Source: Bursaphelenchus xylophilus (lineage: Eukaryota > Nematoda > Chromadorea > Rhabditida > Aphelenchoididae). From it: a DNA stretch of 64,000 nucleotides. The stretch spans positions 3,224,001 through 3,288,000 of the forward strand of contig CAJFCV020000001.1 in assembly GCA_904066235.2 (NCBI GenBank), written 5' to 3'. Positions 9,331 to 21,118 of the stretch are shown here, in pieces (position 1 is the first letter of the stretch; each line of letters opens with the position of its first letter). Under the pieces are notes generated by a model. That model was given only the letters and a program-made list of their open reading frames with translations. It had not been told where the DNA came from and searched no databases. A program made the translations under genes and the position numbers.

Positions 9331-10630
9331 CAGGGTGATTCAAAAAAAATGGACAACTTTTGAAGTTGGTGTATCCCACCACGAATGCCGCAGTCGGTGG
9401 AAAGAAAAATAGTTTTACAATCGTCAACGATCCTGCTTCATGAAACCTATTTCAATTTTTAAGATATTTTTGCTGAACGGCTTGTACGAGCCAAAATACT
9501 AGGTCAGCCCATATTTTGACCAAATTTTCCAAAAAATTTGTAGGTCCAAAAATCTTTAACGGCTTGAATTCTTGCAGCCAGCTAAAAACTGCGTGTTGAC
9601 TGTTTATTAAGATACTAAGGGGAATCTAGAAAAGCGAAAACGCTGATATTATTCTATTAATAACGCTCCAACAGTTCGCAACGTGATCCACAAGAGACTT
9701 ATCCGCATAGTTCTGGATTTTTGGGATGATCGGGTTTCAAAACTTAGTAGGGCGGCCTGGCTTGCGCTAATAACGGCAAAAAGTGATTCCTGTAAGACAT
9801 ATAACATTGCTTTACATGGGTCAGCAGTTGGTTTGATTGTAGATTTCATTAGCCATGTGCTGGGCTTATAAAAGTTTAGCCGGCTCTACCCAGAGACGCC
9901 GATATTTTTTGGCCAGAAAAATTTTACTTTTTCGTTGGCTTTCTTCAACAAGCCGCACAACTTTGACAAGCTGCATTTATACGATAGTGATATAAGTCCG
10001 TTCTTCAATTTTAAATTGGTCTCCGTTAATTTGAACAAACCTAGCCTTCAGAATCCGCGTATCTTTGCGATGACCCATCAAAAAGTAAAAAAAGTCGAAA
10101 TTTTGTTTGCAGTTTTGCGAATTAAAGGGTACTGTTGTGAAAAGTCCGTTTAATATACTCACAATAGAGCAGCAAACGTGGTAAAAATGGAATTGGTTCA
10201 AAAACTTTGACCACGTTCGGCAGAGCTAAGTTTTTGTAAAATCGCCCAAATGAGCGTTGATTTTCCCTCGCTGGTTGTCTAACTTTTTGCCTCTGATTTT
10301 TCATTGTCTGAAAGACCTGGATTAAATCCTTATAAGGTCTTAGAGAATAGGTGTCTGTGTTTCGCTGAGGCCGCTCAGAACGTCTCTGTTACACCCTTAA
10401 GACATTTAGGAACGAAAACTTTCCAAATTTCGCCGCGGGAATGTGTGCGCTGACCCGGCAATTTTTAAGCAACCGTATGTCGGCAACTTTTGCAGCTAGT
10501 GAACAATTTTTGCAATGAATATGTACACATAACATAGTAGTTTCATGCCATGTGTACTTTTTTCCGAAAAACATTCAAAGCCAAAAGAAATCGAAGAAAG
10601 AAAAGTGTCCATTTTTTTTGAATCACCCTG
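9331..10630. mobile_element. Degenerate mariner-like element, CAGGGTGATTCAAAAAAAAT ends, TA duplication
   Basis: A 1300-bp element with perfect inverted ends CAGGGTGATTCAAAAAAAAT plus a few more bases, flanked by TA (9329-9330 and 10631-10632). The length and TA duplication fit a Tc1/mariner element. The interior has only short frames (for example 9683-9868), none of which shows a recognisable DD(D/E) transposase, so it is decayed or non-autonomous. Confidence 0.7.
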
Positions 10631-10746
10631 TACAATATTGATGGGGTTGGGAGATGTATGAAGAATATATGTGCTTTATGATGAATGGAATAGACGTTGA
10701 AAAAGTTTTAGAGCAATGGGTTTGATTATTATCAAAAAATTTTAAA

Positions 10747-11365
10747 TTTAAATTTCCGCCATTTTTGGCATTCTGTTGCAAGGGCTGGAAATGAAAAAAA
10801 ATGGGAATAAATTGATGTAAAACACGTCGTGTGGCATTTTTAATAAATAAAAAAATAAATAAATTTCTGCCTCCATTTTTTGCTTTTTAGGACAAAAAAA
10901 TATGAAGGGAAATGTTCCCGCCATTTTTGGCATTCCGTTGCAAGGGCTGGAAATGACAAAAAATATGAAGAGAGGGGTGTAAAATACGCCGTGTGACACT
11001 TTTCCATTCATTTCTTGCCTTTCAGGGCAAAAAACTCAAAAAGAAAATTTTCCCGCCATTCTTGGCGTTCTGTTGCAGGGGCGGGAAAGGTTAACAATGG
11101 AAAGCACTGGGATGTAAAATACGTCTTTTTAAATTTTTTTCCAATTCATTTTTTTACTTTTAGGGCAAAAAACTCAAAAAGAAAATTTTCCCGCCATTTT
11201 TGGCATTCCGTTTCAAGGACTGAAAGTGACAAAAAAATGGAAGAAATTGGATGTAAAATCCGACTCCTCTTATTTTTTCTATGCATTCCTTCCCTTTCAT
11301 GGCTAAAAAACTCAAAAGAAAAAATTTCCCACCATTTTTGGCATTCCGTTGCAAATCCTGAAAAT
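10747..11365. repeat. Five tandem copies of a 135-165-bp unit containing CCCGCCATTTTTGGCATTCC
   Basis: The core CCCGCCATTTTTGGCATTCC, followed by GTTGCAAGGGCTG, recurs near 10758, 10920, 11054, 11192 and 11330, with AAAACTCAAAAAGAAAATTT before it. The same core motif is dispersed at 12675 and, in both orientations, at 60055-60965. Open frames on either strand follow the repeat and are not genes. Confidence 0.8.
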
Positions 11366-12999
11366 CGACCGGGCACCCCCTCAAAAACATCTCTTATTCT
11401 TGAAACAAGGTATTTCCAGCCCCAAAATGATAAAATTTGAAGTCTACCCTTTCTATTTTGTCTGTAAATTTCTTTATTCTCTCCGCCACCCTCATGAATA
11501 ATATAACCAAACACCAAATTTGACCCCCAATCCTTATCTTCTTTCCTCCTCTTTTATAGTCCAAACTCCAAAAATACGCACCTTGCACAAGAGGGGGGTG
11601 AGCAGGGCACGTCATGCCGTGGAGGGGGGGGAATCCGACCTTATCCTATTTGCTCTTATCGGATTCCCTCTCCAAAATTTTATTTGAACATTCTCCCATT
11701 TTTCTTCGCAGAGAGGAAGCCAACGGAAAGGGAATTTACATTCGCTATAACGTCACTTTTTGGGTAAGGCCGCTCTTCCCCTTTCATTTTTCTCGCAACG
11801 TTCGGCACGTTTCTTTTTTTCGTTTGACGTTGAGGTTGGAGGCAAAGATTATATATTGAGGAGGTTTGTTGTATTGGAGGCTTACAATTAGTTTTGGAGA
11901 TTTTGGGGGTTGATGGTGTAAAGGAAAATCGTATGTTGAGCAAATTGTAAAAGAGAAAAAAAACTTTTTTTTGTTGTAGTAGATACTTGATAGGCAAGAG
12001 CTTTTTTAGCCCTAAAATCTTGAATGCAATAGATAAAATTGTCCGTTAAAGAGATATTTTGCTGTATAGGCTTAGAAAAAAACAATCGCAAAGACTTGCA
12101 GTAGATTCTCGTACAATTTTAGCAGTTTTTTCAAAGATTCTTCTTATTTGATGACTTTTTTGGATTGGTCAGCACTTCAAGATAAAGGCTAGGATTTACT
12201 TGAAATTTGGCGTGCCCGCTTTGACTGGGTTACTGATCAATCTCTAAAAATAATATCTTTCTTACTACAAGTGTAGCGAAGATATGCAACGACCTTTTTC
12301 GACGAAGGAAAAGGAATTTTTTGGTAACTTTTGACTCAAAAATCTGGATGGTTTCTAAGAATGAGTTAAAATCTTACTATTCCCTACTGCTTGACATCTT
12401 CTCTTTCCCCCGAAACCGTCTCTCCTCTGCGTCTGCGAATACTTCCAAATCGCCTTTGTTTCGCCCGTCTTTGGCCGGAAATTCAACCTACGTTTTCTGC
12501 GTACGAAAAGAAGTTCTTGGCGATGTTTTATCAAAGCAGGGCCATCCGACTTTTCGGACTATGTAAACATTCGAGGAAGTTGTTTTTATGCGACAAAACA
12601 GCGTCTTGTTCCGGGAAGCGCCATTTAAGGACTCGCGGGGGTTGAAGCGGGAAGTTTACTCATTCAAGATTTGAATTTCCCGCCAATTTTGGCATTGTGT
12701 TTACACTCGTATTTTAGTCATAAGAACGAAAAAAATTGACGTTAAAATGTGATACAGGTCTTTTTGAACCGTTCTATGACATTGTTGCAGAATGCCAAGC
12801 TCTTGCCTGATCTTCAGGGAAATTCGTGCTGGGAGCCGGATTGATCTTAAATTCCTTGTAAGACCATCTAAACATAATTCTAATAGTCCTTTGATAGTTT
12901 TTTCGACCATCCGCATGCTTTAAGCTCCCATTCCTGGGCGCATCTCGCCGTTTATTTCATCTGCAATATGGAAGATATGAATGCAGGACAACGCAATGG
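11366..12999 (+). other. No firm gene; one or two possible short exons
   Basis: A 52-base segment 11712-11763 lies between a good acceptor (TTCTTCGCAG) and donor (GTAAGG) and reads EEANGKGIYIRYNVTFW. Another frame near 12445-12560 reads PTFSAYEKKFLAMFYQSRA before a GTAAAC donor. They cannot be linked into a gene model here. The rest is AT-rich DNA without visible features. Confidence 0.2.
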
Positions 13000-13216
13000 C
13001 TGTCCCCAAATTTATACCATTCTGTCCCCAAATTTCCCCATTCTGTCCCCAACGACCTGTCCCCAAATAGGAGTTCGGAATCTGTCCCCAAAATATTCCG
13101 AATATGTCCCCAAACACAAAAATTAGTGTAGGGTCCATGTTTCGGGGTAGTAATAACACTTCGGGCTAAAAATTTGAAAATTCAAATTGGTGATTACGTA
13201 ATAAGCAAAAGTTCAA

Positions 13217-13695
13217 AACTTTTGGGTAAAAATCGGATATAGGGGTAATCGAGGATGCTGATTTTGAAAATGATATTCATTTTTCATGATTTTAACTTTT
13301 TTCTTAAGTAGTAGTGTAAAGTAGTAATTTTTGAAAATTTTAGATGAGATGTCGAGTTATGGGTAATCGAGGATGCTGATTTTGAAAATGATATTCATTT
13401 TTCCTGATTTTAACTTTTTTCTTGAGTAGTAGTGTAAAGTAGTAATTTTTGAAAATTTTAGACGAGATGTCGATTTATAGGTAATCGACACCGCGGATTT
13501 CGAAAACAATACCAGTTTTTTTATGATTTTAACTTTTTTTCTTAAGTAGTAGTGTAAAGTAGTAATTTTTGAAAATTTTAGACGCGATGTCGATTTATAG
13601 GTAATCGACACCGCGGATTTCGAAAACAATACCAGTTTTTTTATGATTTTAACTTTTTTCTTAAATAGTACTGTAAAGTAGTAATTTTTGAGATT
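13217..13695. repeat. Four 119-bp tandem units, left arm
   Basis: Period 119-120 bp with the recurring core AAGTAGTAGTGTAAAGTAGT at about 13306, 13425, 13545 and 13664. Units 1-2 and 3-4 form two subtypes (GGATGCTGATTTTG versus CACCGCGGATTTCG). The mirror image lies at 15890-16345. Confidence 0.8.
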
Positions 13696-14089
13696 TTTTG
13701 AATTGGTATGGTATATGGGTGCTGATTCCAGAATAAGATTCCTGATGAGTTGTGCTGTAAAGTTGTGATTTCTTTGTTTTTATTTTATTTTTTTGATGAA
13801 TAGTTAGTTAAGTGCAAGGTATGTGTTATTGTTGATTCAAAAACTGTGTTCATCTTCTGTAGTTTTTATTCACCTCCAATCTGTTGGCAGAAGAATTTTT
13901 GCTCACGAGGGAATGGTCTGAACTTCCCCCAGCGTTTGGGAAAATGACTAGTACAGGTGGATGGAGCATGTCAACTTTGGTAAAAAGAGCCATTTTCCAG
14001 CTGCGGAATAAGCCCAGCCGACGAGAAAAATCGACCGAAAGTTCCACAAAAATTTCTCTTTCTCTTCCCTCGGAAAAGAAGAGCGGTGT

Positions 14090-14172
14090 CCAGTGGTTCG
14101 GTCAGCCGAGTGGATAAAGCGTCCGCTCGATATTCTTTTGGGGGTTGGTTCGATTCCGGGGTCTCGCGAAGG
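14090..14172 (+). other. tRNA-like sequence, left arm of the Tc5-like foldback
   Basis: A-box-like CAGCCGAGTGGATAAAGCG and B-box-like TTGGTTCGATTCC are spaced as in a tRNA and preceded by CTCTTCCCTCGGAAAAGAAG. Stems are imperfect and no clear anticodon loop is formed. I infer a tRNA-derived segment that may retain an internal Pol III promoter, not a working tRNA. Confidence 0.5.
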
Positions 14173-14427
14173 ACCGTGATAAGGCTTTGATGAGTAAGAT
14201 CAAACTCTAGCAACCCAGAAAAAATTATTTTGCCTTTTTCAAAGTCAAGTCTATCACCAAACAAGTATAACTTCGACGTTCCATCGCTTTGAAGGTTCGG
14301 AAGCACCCAAAAAATTCATTTTTTGACGATTATATGTTTGGTATAATTCCCCAAACGTATAAAAATGGCAAAATATTTTTTTGGGTTGTTAGAATTTGAT
14401 CTTGCTCATCAAAGCCTTATCATGGTC

Positions 14428-14510
14428 CTTCGCGAGACCCCGGAATCGAACCAACCCCCAAAAGAATATCGAGCGGACGCTTTATCCACTCGGCTAACCG
14501 AACCACTGGA
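14428..14510 (-). other. tRNA-like sequence, right arm of the Tc5-like foldback
   Basis: The inverted counterpart of 14090-14172, so the tRNA-like segment is part of the inverted repeat. It differs by very few bases, including GTTAGCCGAG against GTCAGCCGAG. Confidence 0.5.
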
Positions 14511-15291
14511 CACCGCTCTTCTTTTCCGAGGGAAGAGAAAGATGAAATTTTTGTGGAACTTTCGGTCGATTTTTCTCGTCGGCCGGGCTTATTCCGCAGC
14601 TGGAAAATGGCTCTTTTTACCAAAGTTGACATGCTCTATCCACCTGTACTAGTCATTTTCCCAAACGCTGGGGGAGGTTCAGACCATTCCCTCGTCAGAA
14701 TTTTCTGTCAAACCTGGCATAGCGGCAGGCTATCCCAAGCCAAACAATTTTATAGCAGAAAAATTTCTGTCAAACCCCGCCCATTTTGGCGCGCTCGATG
14801 AAGAGCCGAAGCAATACCGTTGATGATTCGAAGTAAAAAAACAATCCTGTTGGATAATGGTTCAGTCTAGCATTTATCACAATAAAAATTTAAAATATTT
14901 TACAAATATTTTCAACTCCTTCAGGTCCGTGTGATATCACCTAAAACAATATCTGCCTAATTGCAATAAATCGATAGAGAAAACGTTGAAACAGCAAATA
15001 ACTTGCGTAAATTTAACCTATTCTTGTACGGACAACGTCACAAAATAATACGGTTGTTTTTTTTTTCTTTTTTGACAAAAAATTTTAAAAATATAACTAC
15101 GTTGTCTAAAGAGAAGTATTTTTAAATTTCAAAAAGTTTTTTTGCTAATTTAAGTTCTTTGAGCTACGTCCTGTTATTATCCAACAGGATTGTTTTTCAT
15201 GCGATTATTACTTCGAGTCATCAACGGTATTGCTTCTGCTCTTCATCGAGCGCGCCAAAATGGGCGGGGTTTGACAGAAATTTTTCTGCTA

Positions 15292-15611
15292 TCAGTCTGG
15301 CCGAAAAAGAACCGGCCTCCCCGAACCCTTCCGTCGCACTCACTCCAAACCCCAATTTGCACCGCGCAGAAATTTGGAGGACGTCGCCGAAGAAAAGAGC
15401 AAAAACGACGCATCGCCAGCGATAAAAGTGGGTTTTGCACAGTGCAAATGCCCTTTTTCTGCTGTTTCGCACTGTGCAATCAACAAAATTCCCACAAATT
15501 CAGCGATTTTTCGGTGTCGCGCGCACTTTTGCGATGCATCGCGAAAACATTCAATTTCGAGGTTGCGATTTCGAGGCGCGAGGGGGGCCGGTTCTTTTTC
15601 GGCCAGACTGA
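15292..15611. mobile_element. TCAGTCTGGCC MITE with TA duplication
   Basis: A 320-bp element with inverted ends TCAGTCTGGCCGAAAAAGAA, flanked by TA at 15290-15291 and 15612-15613. The left arm of the surrounding palindrome shows the empty site AATTTTATAGCAGAA with a single TA. This fits a Tc1/mariner-type MITE. Confidence 0.8.
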
Positions 15612-15889
15612 TATAAAATTGTTTGGCTTGGGATAGCCTGCCGCTATGCCAGGTTTGACAGAAAATTCTGAGCAAAAATTCTTCTGCCAACAGATTGGAG
15701 GTGAATAAAAACTACAGAAGATGAACACAGTTTTTGAATCAACAATAACACATACCTTGCACTTAACTAACTATTCATCAAAAAAATAAAATAAAAACAA
15801 AGAAATCACAACTTTACAGCACAACTCATCAGGAATCTTATTCTGGAATCAGCACCCATATACCATACCAATTCAAAAAATCTCAAAAA

Positions 15890-16345
15890 TTACTACTTTA
15901 CAGTACTATTTAAGAAAAAAGTTACAATCATAAAAAAACTGGGATTGTTTTCGAAATCCGCGGTGTCGATTACCTATAACTCGACATCTCATCTAAAATT
16001 TTCAAAAATTACTACTTTACACTACTACTTAAGAAAAAAGTTACAATCATAAAAAAACTGGTATTGTTTTCGAAATCCGCGGTGTCGATTACCTATAAAT
16101 CGACATCTCGTCTAAAATTTTCAAAAATTACTACTTTACACTACTACTCAAGAAAAAAGTTAAAATCAGGAAAAATGAATATCATTTTCAAAATCAGCAT
16201 CCTCGATTACCCATAACTCGACATCTCATCTAAAATTTTCAAAAATTACTACTTTACACTACTACTTAAGAAAAAAGTTAAAATCATGAAAAATGAATAT
16301 CATTTTCAAAATCAGCATCCTCGATTACCCCTATATCCGATTTTT
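15890..16345. repeat. Four 119-bp tandem units, right arm
   Basis: The inverted copy of 13217-13695, with the same two unit subtypes in mirrored order. Confidence 0.8.
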
Positions 16346-16839
16346 ACCCAAAAGTTTTGAACTTTTGCTTATTACGTAATCACCAATTTGAATTTTCAAA
16401 TTTTTAGCCCGAAGTGTTATTACTACCCCGAAACATGGACCCTACACTAATTTTTGTGTTTGGGGACATATTCGGAATATTTTGGGGACAGATTCCGAAC
16501 TCCTATTTGGGGACAGGTCGTTGGGGACAGAATGGGGAAATTTGGGGACAGAATGGTATAAATTTGGGGACAGCTTAACAATTATCCATGAATGCAGCCA
16601 TAAGGCAAAACTCGAGATTTTATGGCCACAAATGCGTTATGACCCTTTCTGCTGAATGTCTTACATATGAAATGTGCAAAGAAAACTTTTGGAGAACAAT
16701 TGTTGAATGTTCTAAAAAATCTGTCATTATGACGGGCTTGTTTCAAAGTTTGAAGCCAGAAGTAATCTGATCCGGCAATTTTTTGCTATTTGTCACAAAC
16801 ATGTCAAAGGGTTTGTCATCGTGTCAGTCTTCCAAGTCC

Positions 16840-17165
16840 TTTGATCTTTTGTCTTGTTCGGGTTGGGCGCAGGTCGCCATCTTAAGTTATGTGATTTAGT
16901 GAATGGATTTAAAGTTACAAGGACATTTGTGATATGAAGAGCATGTCTTTTTGATAAATATATGATTTATTTGTCTTTTTCCCATTATTTGACATATCCC
17001 AGGGCGCAGCTTGCCATTTTCAAACTTACAAATATAGCCTAAAAATGACGTCATATTTGATTAATGGGGTCTAATTAATGTCCACAAGTCCAGATCAACA
17101 TTTTTTACCCCTATTACCTCGCATTCATCATAACGCAGGGCGCAGCTCGCCACCTAAAAACTTCT
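16840..17165. repeat. Three spaced GGGCGCAGNTNGCCA units
   Basis: GGGCGCAG followed by a GCCA/TCGCCA stretch recurs at about 16867, 17003 and 17137, a spacing of about 135 bp, with degenerate sequence between. No gene is visible from 16574 to 17165. Confidence 0.5.
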
Positions 17166-19139
17166 TACGTAACACCCGCTTCGCCCCTAAAACACGGATA
17201 AAACGCGTCGGGAAGAAAAGGGCCGGCATGTGGGATGAGTGATCGTCACCGAACTTATGATTCCTCGGAAAAATGGGCCATTTGGCCGCAATAATAAAAC
17301 CCGGTCCCCAACCCCCGACCGTCTTCGAAACGAAAATTGAAAAGCCTTCAATAATTTCTTCATCCCCTCCGGGCCGCCTTGCCTTTGTTCCGGCCCTGAT
17401 TTATCCCCCCACATCTTCCACGGGGTTCGCCGGTGCGATTATAGTCGTTTGGGCGGTTGTTTTTTCGATGATTTGGAATGATTTAGAGGTCGGAGGAGGT
17501 GGGATGATGTTGTCTAGTGGGAGATGGGGTCAGACGGAGATTTTTGAAGGGATTCTTGCTTGGAAATTTTTGAGTTTTTTTGCTGAAAATTGGAAAGTTT
17601 TCTAAAAAATGCCCATTTCTGCAAAAATGCAAAAATTTTGAAATTTTTGCGCAGTTTTTTCAAAATCTTGCAGCATCGCTAGAACGACTACAGCATTCCA
17701 GTTGTATCACTAGTGTTGATTCAACGGAATTACACCAGATTCAGCGCTTTTTCCGGCGTTAAATAGGCTTATCCCAAAATTTGGAGAGGGATTCAAAAAA
17801 TTGCGAAAAATTGGGGTTGTTGAAACTCGATCGTCCTGAAATTTCTCATACATACTGTTTATAGACCAGACAACAATCACCTAAAATTTCAGCCGCTAAT
17901 TTGCAGGCACAGTCAAAATATTCAACGATCTTTGCAAACAAGAGCCAAAACTCCCGGACATGAATTTCTGACCACCCATATCTCAAATGAATATAGGGCA
18001 ATCACTTTGTAACTCGGCATGTATATTAGTCATGACAGGCAGAATCTGCGACATAAAAATGTTTTTCATGTCTCTGTCCTTAGGCGAGTTATGCAGACTT
18101 TCCAAAAAATGGTGGGTAAAACTTTCTGGTCACCTAAAACTAAAGTTTTCTCGGTCACCGTGAGTAAGTGACATCGTTCAGTTATCTTGAAACACTACGG
18201 TCGGTCGGACGGTCGAAGGAAAAAAATTTTTCAGACCATGTCTTTTTGGAATTTGCCTGGAAAAAATTGATTTTTGGCGGAAAATTAAAAAAAAAAATTT
18301 GAATAAAAAAATTTTTTAAAGCATTTTTTATTTTAAAATTTCTCAAACAAGTCTTATCTTTTGTAAAATACGGCATTTCTTGTACTCTAGAAAATTTGAA
18401 CAGCCCTGAACTCCCCAAAATAGTCATTCTTTTCGTCTTGCGGTCGAAGAGGCCAATTAGCAATGTTTTATATTGAAAACAACTATTTTTATTACCAGAA
18501 ATTCCCCCCTCTCCCCTCTCGTGGGCTCTCTTATCAATCGACAAACAAAAGCCCGCAGGCCTTTCACACTTCCCATCACACTCACAAGTCGTCCCAATTT
18601 TTGATCTGATTTTGTGGTGAGGGAAAAAATGATGGGAATTTTGGTGATTTTTAAGCGATTTTTATAGGACAATGGAAAAAACTGGCTGTAGAATTTTATC
18701 AAAAAATGACAGATTTTTTAGAATAAATTTTAAAATTTCAAAAAAAAAATTTTTTTCTCAAAAAATTGGTTTATTATGACTTGATGAAACTTGGCAAAAA
18801 TTTAACTTGTAATTTTTTAAGCCATATGTAAGAGCCTTAGCCTATTTGCAACCAATTTTCTAGCCGTCTCTCCTCATTTCCCATAGTCTCTCGTCAGCCA
18901 AGATTGTTGAATATCTCGGCCGTTTTTGCAAAGCATGAGCTAAAATTTTCACAAATTCATTTCTGACCTTTATAAAGTGTATTTACAAACTTTCAAAAAA
19001 AATACGATTTTTTGTCGGAAAAATTCCAATTTTTATTTTCAAAAAAAATTTTCAATTTTTTCCCTCAAAAATCGGTCAAAAAGAAAAAATAAAATTTTTT
19101 TGCAGTTTTCTGACCTCCCAACGATCTTTATTTTTGCAG
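17166..19139. other. No supported gene
   Basis: A GC-richer stretch at 17170-17520 contains open frames on both strands (17273-17602 plus, 17187-17414 minus), but neither has recognisable protein features. 17770-19130 is AT-rich and includes a GCCGTCTCTCCTCATTTCCC stretch and a TGAATATCTCGGCCGTTTTT stretch related to 600-640. Confidence 0.35.
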
Positions 19140-19234
19140 GTTGACGTGTCTGTTCTCTGCCCCATATGACGTAGTGATCTTGTTTATCTCGTCATTGACT
19201 TTTCCGCACTTTCAGGGCATTCCTGTCCTCCGAT
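19140..19234 (+). other. Possible host exon cut by the Helitron array
   Basis: After a TTTTTGCAG acceptor at 19139 an open frame reads LTCLFSAPYDVVILF and continues to the array edge at 19234. If the array is removed, the frame continues in phase into 59408-59448 (RFSHKLFFVF, then TGA). Composition is compatible with a membrane segment. The gene is not recognised and the exon remains a hypothesis. Confidence 0.25.
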
Positions 19235-21118
19235 TCGAAGATACATATAAGAAACATATCCGAAAACTATTCAACGTTGAGTTATCGGAAAAAAATTTTT
19301 AGTGAAGTTGCTACACAAAATTCTAAGACTTTTGGCATCAGCGGATAGTTGAAATTTTGCTTTTCGCGCGAGCTGCGCCCTGTTGAAAATGAAATTTTTC
19401 GATTTTGGATCGCCTGTAACTTTTTTCTTACAGAGAAAAGTTTCCGAGTTCTTTGCATCATGTTCATCAACTATCTGTGACGGAACTTCGCGGATTTTCG
19501 AAATTTGCATAACATGCCCCCAGGGCGATATAGCAGTTTGAGCCTTCAGGGCATCGGAGTGAAAAAAACTCAAATTCCATTCGTATCCTCATCTCGAGTA
19601 ATGAAAAACATCCCGTTACACCATAGTCGATTTATCGACCGGTCGATAGTTATTCCCGATTTTCCGAAATTTCCATTTTTCACCATCAAGATGACGGAAT
19701 TTCTGGATTTTGACAACGGATTCTGATTCAGCATGCCTGACATACCCTAGAACCACCTTTCGTATCTTGCTGTCGTATTTCGTATTTTAGCTATTCGAGA
19801 TTTTCCGAAATTTCCGAAAAAACTCCAAATTTTCCGGAATTTTTTTCTGGAAAACTAGATCGAAATTCAAAAATCCGGCTCCACAGCGACATAGCTATTA
19901 GTCTCAGCTATCGCTGGAATTTTTTCGGCTACTGGGACCCTGCCGGAAGTCAGATCAAACTGTTGGCGCAAAATTTTCGGGATTTTTTGCACAAAATCCG
20001 CCCTCAGGGCTCAGACTTCAAATTTTTCGGGTTTTCGAGATAAGCCCCGTAATTAGCACATCAAACTGCCCTAGAAACAACTTTCACTTCCCAACATACG
20101 ACCATCTTACCCCGCCCGCCTAGCGACAAAGGCAAAAATTCGAAATTTTCTGGATCCGCCCTTCCAGAACTCGGCTGCCAGTGGAGCTATCGACACGATT
20201 TTGGTACCAATCGACGCAGAATCAAATTTTGGGTAATATTCATGTGCGAAACTCCAACTTTTCCTAAAATACGACCGTCCAGATCAAAATTAAATTTTTT
20301 CAGCGAACTAAATACGCCCCGAGGGCAAAAGTGTAAAATTCAAAATTCGGCTCGGGTCAATTTTCGACAAATTCCACAAGCTTCAATCGTGCCAAATTTC
20401 AGCCAAATCGCTTTCGAATTCAGTGAGCACTGGCCAAATTTCGGCCAAAATTGGGCGGTTCGGCCGAAAATTTGCCCTGCGGCCGCTAAATTTAAATTTC
20501 GTGAATCGAGACTTGGACCATCGTGTTCAGCGTGAAAAACCGGTCCAGAAACCACTTTCATTTCCTAAAATACGACTCGGCGAGGCCGGAGGCCGAGCCG
20601 AGTCGTCTCCAACAGCGGTGGACTTTGTATTTTTTTGTGCGAGACCGAGCCGAGAGAGGGAAATTCCTTTGCTTTTACGCAAGTTCGAATTTCGAGAGAG
20701 AGCGGAGAGCGAGAGAGGGAAATTCCTTTGCTTTTACGCAACTTTGGATTTCTTTGTGCGAGGCCGAGCCGAGAGAGGGAAATTCCTTTGCTTTTACGCA
20801 AGTTTGAATTTCGAGAGAGAGCGGAGAGCGAGAGACCGGAAGAGAAGACGGAGAAATAAAGCGGAATTCCCCATTCCAAGGGGGCGGGGTAAATTAGGGT
20901 TGGCTGGGGTGAGTGATTGCGATTCGAAATATTTGCTCCGGGTCGGAGCGGAGCATGTCTTTTTCGCGGGCTTGAGTAAGTAGAACGCGCGTTAGCGCGT
21001 TTTTCTGGCCGCGCGAAGCGGGGCCAGCGACTCCAGAGGTAGTGCGCGATCAACAACCTTCAAGATGGGCAACCTTTGCGCGCACAGCGACGTCAAGGCC
21101 CCGCGAAGCGGGAGCTTG
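19235..21118 (+). mobile_element. Helitron unit A1 (non-autonomous, 1884 bp)
   Basis: The first unit of the array, with head type TCGAAGATAC. It is nearly identical to A2 and A3 and has three copies of the GA-rich 59-bp module near its 3' end. Open frames within are repeat-derived. No gene. Confidence 0.85.

Larger units (their letters stand above)
13906..14694. mobile_element. Tc5-like foldback element carrying tRNA-like arms, TCA target duplication
   Basis: A 789-bp element starting CGAGGGAATGGTCTGAACTT, with inverted arms of about 320 bp (13906-14225 and 14390-14694) and a short loop. It is flanked by TCA at 13903-13905 and 14695-14697. The opposite arm of the host palindrome reads GCTCAGAATTTTCTG without interruption, proving the insertion and the 3-bp duplication in a CTCAG target. 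A TNA duplication at CTNAG is the known preference of C. elegans Tc4/Tc5. There is no transposase. Confidence 0.78.
13000..16573. mobile_element. Large palindromic foldback element with CTGTCCCC terminal repeats
   Basis: A 3.6-kb palindrome. The left arm runs from CTGTCCCCAAATTTATACC at 13000 to about 14860. The right arm runs from about 15174 to GGGGACAG at 16573. Each end has about seven TGTCCCCAAA units within 110 bp, then about four 119-bp tandem units. The loop is about 310 bp. Both arms match closely over more than 1 kb once two nested insertions are removed (13906-14694 left, 15292-15611 right). No transposase and no clear target duplication were found. Confidence 0.75.

Noticed and set aside
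9683..9871. Transposase remnant in the 9331-10630 element
   Set aside because: The frame is short and I see no DDE/DDD motif or helix-turn-helix, so I do not call a transposase gene.
11146..11517. Long frames on both strands in 11015-11615
   Set aside because: They follow the CCCGCCATTTTTGGCATTCC tandem repeats; peptides repeat with the DNA period.
17187..17605. Overlapping plus and minus frames at 17187-17605
   Set aside because: No protein features and no consistent exon boundaries; GC-rich composition alone explains the open frames.
20423..20983. 186-residue frame and similar frames in units A, B and E
   Set aside because: Translations of the 59-bp GA modules (FLCFYASSNFERERRARE in all three frames). 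The period is not a multiple of three and the frames have no independent coding signs.
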